The notes beneath the pieces were generated by a model. The model saw nothing but the letters and a program-made list of their open reading frames with translations, was not told where the DNA came from and searched no databases. From NCBI GenBank assembly GCA_900550785.1, contig URTL01000071.1, forward strand, positions 1 through 9,877: DNA of 9,877 nt, read 5' to 3'. The position numbers and the translations under genes were made by a program. This DNA comes from an uncultured Collinsella sp. Lineage in GTDB: Bacteria; Actinomycetota; Coriobacteriia; Coriobacteriales; Coriobacteriaceae. Shown in pieces: positions 5,130 to 9,877 of the stretch (position 1 is the stretch's first letter; each line of letters begins with the position of its first letter).

Positions 5130-6563
5130 CTAATTCCAAGACTGTTGGTGCTCTTCGTAGGTTTGCGAGAAATACTCCTCGTCCTGCGTAATGTAGAAAT
5201 ACAGGTCATCGGAGTCGGTCGGCTCAAGGGTGGCCTTGAGCGCCTCGAGCGACGGAGAGCAGATGGGCGTGGGCGGCAGGCCCTCGTGCTTATAGGTGTT
5301 ATACGGGCTATCGCTCTGCAGGTCGTCGGCGGTAACCTCGCCGCCGGTGACATACATCATGGTCGCATCGCTGTTGAGATAGCGCAAACCGTCGAGCTTT
5401 CCGGCAAGGCGGTTGTAGAAGACCGAGGCAACGTGCGCGCGCTGGTCGGCGTTGAGGCCCTCGCGCTCAACGATAGAGGCCAAGTTGACGATGTCGTAGT
5501 CGGACATCTCCACGCCATAGCGCTCCTTGATCTTGGCTTCGCAGCTCGCAAAGTCAAGCGACTTGTACTCGGTCTTAAACTGATCGAGCATAGCGCGAAT
5601 CACGCCATCGGCCGTCGGCGAATCACCCAAGGAATAGGTCTTAGGGAACAAGAAACCCTCGAGCGAGTCGTTGACGGCGCCCTTAAGGAAGCTATAGTCG
5701 TCAACGTAGTTGGAGGCCTTGGCCTGGTTGAGGAAGTCTTCCTTAGAGATGCTGTCGTAGGCCTGGGCCACACGGTCGGCGACTTGATCGACCGTTAAGC
5801 CCTCAGGGATAGTCAGCGCATTGGAGCCCGCGTTGGGGCCCTCCATGAGCTGCTGAACAACCTTGGTCGCATCCATGAGCGTGGTGAACGAATAATCACC
5901 AGGCTTGAGCGACATATCGGCGTTGAGCTTTTTCACCGCCGCATAGTAATCCTTGGGATTTTCGACGATATGGTTCTCGGAGAGAATCGAAGCGATGCTG
6001 TCACCCGAGGCACCATCGGGAATCGTGATAGTAACCTGCTGGCCTGCAACGACTTTCGCACCCTCACCGCCAAAGAAGCCCTTGACGGCTGGCACGACAA
6101 AGAAAACGATCGCGACAAGCGCAAGCACGGCAACAACGCCACCGATAATCATAGGCACCGGGGAGCTTTTCTTTTGAGCACCGCGACGAGCATGCGTGTT
6201 GTAGCTCGAGCGGGTCGCCGGAGCAACGCCATGCGAACCACGAGCGTGACGCGAATGCGATTGGGGGGCCTGCGTTCGCTGGGTAGGTGCCTGCTGCTTA
6301 AAGCGGGTGCCGCCTGCAGGCTGGGCCGTACGAGCAGTGGGCTGCTGAGCCGCGTGAGAAGCCGAATGCTGAACCGAACGAGCAGAAGGCTGCTGACCCG
6401 TCCGTTGAACAGGTTGGGCCGAATGAGAGAAGGACTGCGGCGGGCGCGCGGCAGGCTGAGCTGCGCGCTGCGTCGGCTGTGCCGGACGCTGGCCAGGCTG
6501 GGCAGGACGCGACGCCGGCTGCCGTGTACGATTCTGCTGGCGCGGATCGGAAGCGCTAGGCAT
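5130..6563 (-). CDS. mltG: Endolytic murein transglycosylase MltG (YceG-like) with long basic N-terminal tail
   Basis: MltG cleaves nascent glycan strands at the membrane and is thought to set their length during elongation and division. Of 477 residues, 1-~135 are a cytoplasmic, low-complexity Gln/Pro/Ala/Arg/Ser tail with about 20 basic residues and a single acidic one (D6). One transmembrane helix follows (about 138-165). The extracellular part has a LysM-like segment (about 175-255) and the YceG catalytic domain, with LEGFLFPKTY (301-310), the catalytic Glu in ASIVEREG (E366), LNSDATMMY (396-404) and SPYNTYKHEGLPPTPI (419-434). The start is ATG at 6563, with GAGGAGG (6570-6576) 6 nt upstream, inside the ruvX end; the genes overlap by 8 nt. 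An in-frame ATG at 6620 is rejected for lack of such a site. Confidence 0.95.
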   Translation of the reverse strand: MPSASDPRQQNRTRQPASRPAQPGQRPAQPTQRAAQPAARPPQSFSHSAQPVQRTGQQPSARSVQHSASHAAQQPTARTAQPAGGTRFKQQAPTQRTQAPQSHSRHARGSHGVAPATRSSYNTHARRGAQKKSSPVPMIIGGVVAVLALVAIVFFVVPAVKGFFGGEGAKVVAGQQVTITIPDGASGDSIASILSENHIVENPKDYYAAVKKLNADMSLKPGDYSFTTLMDATKVVQQLMEGPNAGSNALTIPEGLTVDQVADRVAQAYDSISKEDFLNQAKASNYVDDYSFLKGAVNDSLEGFLFPKTYSLGDSPTADGVIRAMLDQFKTEYKSLDFASCEAKIKERYGVEMSDYDIVNLASIVEREGLNADQRAHVASVFYNRLAGKLDGLRYLNSDATMMYVTGGEVTADDLQSDSPYNTYKHEGLPPTPICSPSLEALKATLEPTDSDDLYFYITQDEEYFSQTYEEHQQSWN

Positions 6564-6984
6564 GCGAAACCTCCTCGTTTTTACGATCGAGCCACGTCTG
6601 CAAAAACAGGCTGGCGGCAATCATGTCGATCTTGCCCCTCATCTGCTTTTCGTTGAGTCCCTGCTCGCGCAGGATACGCTTAGCCTCTTGCGAGGACAGA
6701 CGCTCGTCCTCAAACTCCAACGGAAGATCGAGCTCGTCGGCAATCTTTTGCGCCACAGCGGCAACGCGCTCGGCCTGAGGGCCGGGCTCACCGGCCATGG
6801 TCAGGGGACGTCCGCTTACCAGGATGTCGGGCTCATAGTCCTCAACCAGGTAGCGGAACGTCTTGGCCATACCGGTGACCTCGGCAGCCGGAAGCACCTT
6901 GACAGGCATCGCCATCTTGCCATCACGGCTCGAGACGGCGATGCCAATCCTGGTCTCCCCTATGTCCAGCGCGAGCGCAACCAC
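6556..6984 (-). CDS. ruvX: RuvX/YqgF-family RNase H-fold nuclease (putative Holliday junction resolvase / pre-16S rRNA nuclease)
   Basis: YqgF proteins adopt an RNase H-like fold. They are annotated as Holliday junction resolvases, and in E. coli process the 5' end of 16S rRNA. The 142-residue length is typical. Motifs are ALDIGETRIGIAVS with the first catalytic Asp (D7), VSGRPLTMAGEPGPQAERV (56-74), FEDERLSSQEA (91-101) with the middle acidic residues, and KIDMIAASLFLQTWL with D120. The start is GTG at 6984, with AAGAAG 5 nt upstream; it is the only start giving the conserved N-terminal strand. It begins 17 nt after the alaS stop and overlaps mltG by 8 nt. The alaS-ruvX-mltG order is widespread in Gram-positive bacteria. 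Confidence 0.94.
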   Translation of the reverse strand: MVALALDIGETRIGIAVSSRDGKMAMPVKVLPAAEVTGMAKTFRYLVEDYEPDILVSGRPLTMAGEPGPQAERVAAVAQKIADELDLPLEFEDERLSSQEAKRILREQGLNEKQMRGKIDMIAASLFLQTWLDRKNEEVSHA

Positions 6985-7001
6985 AGCGACTTCTTAGATT
7001 C

Positions 7002-9659
7002 TTAGGCGCCGAGCGCGGTCTTAGCGGCCGCGAGGGCATCGGCGATGCCGGCAGCATTCTTGCCACCGGCCTGGGCCATGTTGGGACGACCGCCACCGCG
7101 ACCGTCGACCAGACCCGCGATCCGCTTGATCACGTTACCGGCGTGGAAACCGGCCTTGACGGCGTCATCGGAGCCGGCAGCGAGCAGGGCCGGAGTGCCC
7201 TTCTCAGTCACGCTGGCGACGACACAAGCGACAGGGCCGGCGACCTTCTGATGAACGGTATCCCATACGTTGCGCAGGTCGGCAGCCTCAAGGCCCTGGA
7301 GCTCAGCGACAACGAGCTTATAGCCGTCGAGCTCGACGGCGCCCTCGATGGCGCTGGAGATGGCGTCGGAGGAGCCACCGGTCAGAGCCTTCTTGAGCTT
7401 ATTGGACGTCTCGCGCAGCTCGGCCTGCAGGTTCTCCACGCGAGCGGGAACCTCATCCACGCGGCACTTGAGCGCAGTAGCAGCGGCGTCAACGAGTGCC
7501 AGGCGGTCGGCCATATAGTCGAGGGCACCCTTAGAGGTCACGGCCTCGATACGGCGGACATTGGAGCCCGTGGAGGACTCGGAAATGATCTTGAACAGGC
7601 CGATCTCGGCGGTGTTGGCAGCGTGCGTACCACCGCAGAGTTCGCGGGAGAACGGCTGGTCCTCAGCCCCCACGGAGACAACGCGGACGACGTCGCCATA
7701 CTTCTCGCCAAACAGGGCGACAGCGCCGGCAGCCTTAGCCTCGTCGATGCCCATGACACGGGTCACGACCGGCTTGGAAGCGAAGATCTGCTGGTTGACC
7801 AGGTCCTCGACAGCCTTGAGCTGCTCGGAGGACAGGGCCTCGAAGTGCGTAAAGTCAAAGCGCAGGTGCTCGGGCGTCACCAGCGAGCCGGCCTGGGAGA
7901 CGTGCTCGCCCAGGACCTGCTTAAGGGCGGCGTCGAGCAGGTGCGTGGCGGTGTGGTTGCGGCGCAGGAAGCCACGGCGCTCGGCGTCGAGCGCGGCGGT
8001 AACAGCGGCACCGACAGTCAGCGTGCCATCGGCAACGTGCGCGACGTGGGCATACAGGCCGTTGTGGTTCTTGGTGTCGGCAACGGTCAGAACAACGCCC
8101 TCGGCGGAAAGCTTGCCGGCATCGCCCTGCTGACCACCCATCTCGGCATAGAACGGGGTTCGGTCGAGCACAACCTCGACGTCCTCGCCGGCGGCAGCGG
8201 ACTCGACGGACTCGCCGTTGCGCACGATGGCGACAACCTTGGCGCCCTCGATCACATCGTTGTCATAGCCGTCGAACTCGGACGCTGCGACCTTGTCGGA
8301 AAGCTCGACCCACACGTCGTTGAAGCTGCCCCAGGCGTCGCCCTTGGCATTGGCGCGGGCGCGGGCCTTCTGGTCCTCCATGCAGGCAGTGAAGCCGTCC
8401 ATGTCGACGTCGTGACCAGCGGTGCCGGCGATCTCGACAGTCAGGTCGATGGGGAAACCAAAGGTGTCGTGCAGCTTAAAGGCAACATCGCCCGGAAGCG
8501 CAGCACCCTCGGCAAGCGCTGCCAGGGCCTCATCCAGGTAGACGCGACCGTTGTTGAGCGTGGTGGAGAAGCGCTCCTCCTCGGAGGCGACGATACCCTT
8601 GACGAGCGCGACGTTCTTGAGCAGCTCAGGATAGGCCTCGCCCATCTGAGCATTGACCTCGTCGATGAACTTGGTCAGGAAAGCACCCTCGATGCCCAGC
8701 AGGCGACCGTGGAACACGGCACGGCGGAGCAGACGGCGAAGGACGTACTCGCGACCCTCGTTACCGGGCAGGATGCCGTCCGAGATCATAAAGTCGACGG
8801 CACGGGAGTGGTCGGCGATGATGCGCAGGGAGCGGCTGGCGCCGGAGTAATCGTCGGCGTCATAGGTCTTACCGCTGATCTCCTCGCCCAGCTTGATGAG
8901 ATGCTGCATCAAGTCGCCGTCGTAATTGGCGGTCTTGTGCTGCATGATGGCGGCCATGCGCTCAAGGCCCATACCCGTATCGAGGTTGCGGTGCGGCAGC
9001 TCCGGCATGGAGCCGTCCTCCTGGCGGTCATACTGGGTAAAGACGAGGTTCCAGAACTCCAGGAAGCGGTCGCAGTCGCAGCCGGGCTTGCAGTCGGGGC
9101 TGCCGCAGCCGACCTCCTCGCCCATGTCAAAGTAGATCTCTGAGCACGGACCGCAGGGACCGGTGGGGCCAGCAGCCCAGAAGTTGTCGTCCTCGCCCAG
9201 GCGGGAGATGTGGTCCTCGGCAACGCCCAGAGAACGCCACACGTCGTGGGTCTCATCGTCCTCGGTAAAGACGGTAAAGTACAGGCGGTCGAGCGGCAGC
9301 TTGAACTCCTTGGTGATGAGCTCAAAGGCCCAGGCGCAGGCCTGCTGCTTGGAGACGCCGCCAAAGGAGAAGTCGCCGAGCATCTCGAAGAAGGACAGGT
9401 GACGGCCATCCTCGCCGATGCAATCGATGTCGTTGGTGCGGACGCACTTCTGGCAGGAGATAGCGCCGATCTCCTTCATGGTCTTCTTGCCCTGGTAGTA
9501 CTCCTTAAACTGGTTCATGCCAGCGTTGGCAAGCAGCAGCGAAGGATCGTCGGGGACGAGGGACGAAGAAGGATAGAGCTTAAGACCGCGCTCCTCAAAG
9601 AAGTTGAGGAACTTGGAGCGGATCTCGGCCGTAGTCATTGACGGGTAGTCAGCACTCAT
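7002..9659 (-). CDS. alaS: Alanyl-tRNA synthetase
   Basis: AlaRS charges tRNA-Ala and clears mischarged Ser and Gly through its editing domain. The protein is full length at 885 residues. The class II catalytic core includes HLSFFEMLGDFSFGG (87-101) and LDTGMGLERMA (226-236). The editing domain has HTATH (569-573) and CGGTH (675-679), which supply the zinc-binding His and Cys residues. The C-Ala domain contains the glycine-rich DGRGGGRPNMAQAGG (852-866). A Cys cluster, GCGSPDCKPGCDCD (184-197), precedes the FLEFWNLVF strand, as in clostridial-type AlaRS. The start is ATG at 9659 (MSADYPSMTT), with GAGGAG (9669-9674) upstream. An upstream in-frame ATG at 9749 lies inside the promoter and terminator and is rejected. 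It is the first gene of the right-hand operon. Confidence 0.98.
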   Translation of the reverse strand: MSADYPSMTTAEIRSKFLNFFEERGLKLYPSSSLVPDDPSLLLANAGMNQFKEYYQGKKTMKEIGAISCQKCVRTNDIDCIGEDGRHLSFFEMLGDFSFGGVSKQQACAWAFELITKEFKLPLDRLYFTVFTEDDETHDVWRSLGVAEDHISRLGEDDNFWAAGPTGPCGPCSEIYFDMGEEVGCGSPDCKPGCDCDRFLEFWNLVFTQYDRQEDGSMPELPHRNLDTGMGLERMAAIMQHKTANYDGDLMQHLIKLGEEISGKTYDADDYSGASRSLRIIADHSRAVDFMISDGILPGNEGREYVLRRLLRRAVFHGRLLGIEGAFLTKFIDEVNAQMGEAYPELLKNVALVKGIVASEEERFSTTLNNGRVYLDEALAALAEGAALPGDVAFKLHDTFGFPIDLTVEIAGTAGHDVDMDGFTACMEDQKARARANAKGDAWGSFNDVWVELSDKVAASEFDGYDNDVIEGAKVVAIVRNGESVESAAAGEDVEVVLDRTPFYAEMGGQQGDAGKLSAEGVVLTVADTKNHNGLYAHVAHVADGTLTVGAAVTAALDAERRGFLRRNHTATHLLDAALKQVLGEHVSQAGSLVTPEHLRFDFTHFEALSSEQLKAVEDLVNQQIFASKPVVTRVMGIDEAKAAGAVALFGEKYGDVVRVVSVGAEDQPFSRELCGGTHAANTAEIGLFKIISESSTGSNVRRIEAVTSKGALDYMADRLALVDAAATALKCRVDEVPARVENLQAELRETSNKLKKALTGGSSDAISSAIEGAVELDGYKLVVAELQGLEAADLRNVWDTVHQKVAGPVACVVASVTEKGTPALLAAGSDDAVKAGFHAGNVIKRIAGLVDGRGGGRPNMAQAGGKNAAGIADALAAAKTALGA

Positions 9660-9705
9660 AGAGGGAATCTCCTCGGTTTCACATCGAAACAGTTCAAACG
9701 TAACG

Positions 9706-9733
9706 ATATTACCATCCCGCCGCGCAAGTGCAA
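9706..9733 (-). promoter_or_regulatory. Promoter of alaS (extended -10)
   Basis: On the minus strand TTGCAC (9728-9733) and TAATAT (9706-9711) are separated by 16 nt. TGG immediately precedes the -10, giving an extended -10 (TGn) element. The expected start near 9699 leaves a leader of about 40 nt before the alaS ATG. The -35 overlaps the U-tract of the upstream terminator by 2 nt. Confidence 0.72.
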
Positions 9734-9774
9734 AAAAGAGGGTCGCCAAACAGCGACCCTCCAGCGAAAGTGCA
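9722..9774. repeat. Imperfect 11-bp direct repeat flanking the terminator
   Basis: GCGCAAGTGCA (9722-9732) and GCGAAAGTGCA (9764-9774) differ at one base and are 42 bp apart. They bracket the terminator hairpin, and the first copy covers most of the alaS -35 element. They could be paired protein-binding sites, a small duplication, or chance. Confidence 0.4.
9732..9761 (-). terminator. Rho-independent terminator with no visible upstream gene
   Basis: Read on the minus strand, GAGGGTCGC (9753-9761) pairs perfectly with GCGACCCTC (9738-9746) across a 6-nt loop, followed directly by TTTTTT (9732-9737). No T-run follows on the plus strand, so it works for minus-strand transcripts. The next gene to the right is on the opposite strand, so its client is not in the window. 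Confidence 0.88.
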
Positions 9775-9815
9775 CGTTATTTAGTACTGCGCGATCCTTT
9801 GAAAAAGGACTGCTG

Positions 9816-9821
9816 TATAAT
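9816..9821 (+). promoter_or_regulatory. -10 box of the plus-strand gene
   Basis: A perfect TATAAT stands 33 nt before the plus-strand ATG and upstream of its Shine-Dalgarno. No convincing -35 is found; the region 9795-9809 instead forms a short inverted repeat (TCCTTT/AAAGGA), which could bind an activator or repressor. Confidence 0.5.
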
Positions 9822-9853
9822 TGCATATAAGATTCACCCGGAAGGAGCGATCG

Positions 9854-9877
9854 ATGAAAAGCAAACGATTTGTCCTG
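9854..9877 (+). CDS. Start of a divergent gene, product unknown (5' fragment)
   Basis: ATG at 9854 opens a frame reading MKSKRFVL to the window end. The start is supported by GAAGGAG (9841-9847) 6 nt upstream and a TATAAT at 9816-9821. The two lysines and an arginine followed by hydrophobic residues could begin a signal peptide or membrane segment, but eight residues cannot identify a product. It is divergent to alaS. Confidence 0.6.

Noticed and set aside
7143..9143. A 666-codon open frame on the plus strand antisense to alaS, with similar long plus-strand frames opposite other genes (for example 1735-2934 and 994-1656).
   Set aside because: They are antisense to clearly identified conserved genes, have skewed low-complexity compositions, and arise because GC-rich codon bias removes stops on the opposite strand. 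None has a family-like sequence.
9660..9749. An upstream start for alaS, adding 30 residues.
   Set aside because: The added segment would be translated from the promoter and terminator region; the start at 9659 has a clear GAGGAG and matches AlaRS N-termini.
9660..9853. T-box riboswitch or tRNA-like attenuator controlling alaS.
   Set aside because: No T-box sequence, specifier loop or antiterminator is recognisable, and a good alaS promoter lies downstream of the terminator.
1..9877. Mobile elements, CRISPR arrays, tRNA or rRNA genes, phage or defence genes.
   Set aside because: No transposase, integrase, regularly spaced repeats or RNA gene sequence was found; almost all of the window is accounted for by recognised housekeeping genes.

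Overview
This GC-rich window reads like a chromosomal housekeeping region of an actinobacterium. The protein style and gene order suggest class Coriobacteriia, perhaps a gut Collinsella-like organism; that taxonomic call is inference. Everything is coded on the minus strand except the first codons of a plus-strand gene at the right edge, so the genes are read from right to left.

The right-hand block (9659 down to 2983) is one tightly packed run: alaS (alanyl-tRNA synthetase), ruvX (16S rRNA-processing RNase/resolvase-like protein), mltG (septal murein transglycosylase), a YqeG-type HAD phosphatase, aroK (shikimate kinase) and an AroB-like protein. Spacings are 17, -8, 1, 8 and -4 nt, as expected of a translationally coupled operon. 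An extended -10 promoter lies just upstream of alaS. The aroB-position gene is intact as a reading frame, but every metal ligand and most other catalytic residues of 3-dehydroquinate synthase have been replaced. It appears to be a pseudoenzyme, and it is the most interesting object here.

A 130-nt gap with a possible promoter and a foldable leader precedes an M24 Xaa-Pro aminopeptidase gene (2850-1720), which ends in a clear rho-independent terminator (1654-1696). A new transcription unit then starts, with a perfect TATAAT at 1618-1623: efp (elongation factor P), an Asp23/YqhY-family gene, and nusB, which starts at TTG and runs out of the window. NusB carries an unusual C-terminal extension of at least 60 residues.

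The order alaS-ruvX-mltG-...-aroK-aroB-pepQ-efp-nusB matches, from memory, the Mycobacterium tuberculosis block Rv2555c-Rv2533c. Here aroE, aroC and aroD are absent, YqeG fills the aroE position, and Asp23 sits before nusB as in Bacillus. The locus therefore looks like an old aromatic-biosynthesis/translation cluster in which the aromatic part has eroded.

At the right end, the 194-nt gap between alaS and the plus-strand gene (9660-9853) holds the alaS promoter, a strong minus-strand terminator with no visible gene to terminate, an imperfect 11-bp direct repeat flanking that terminator, and a plus-strand -10 box. I see no RNA genes, mobile elements or CRISPR arrays.
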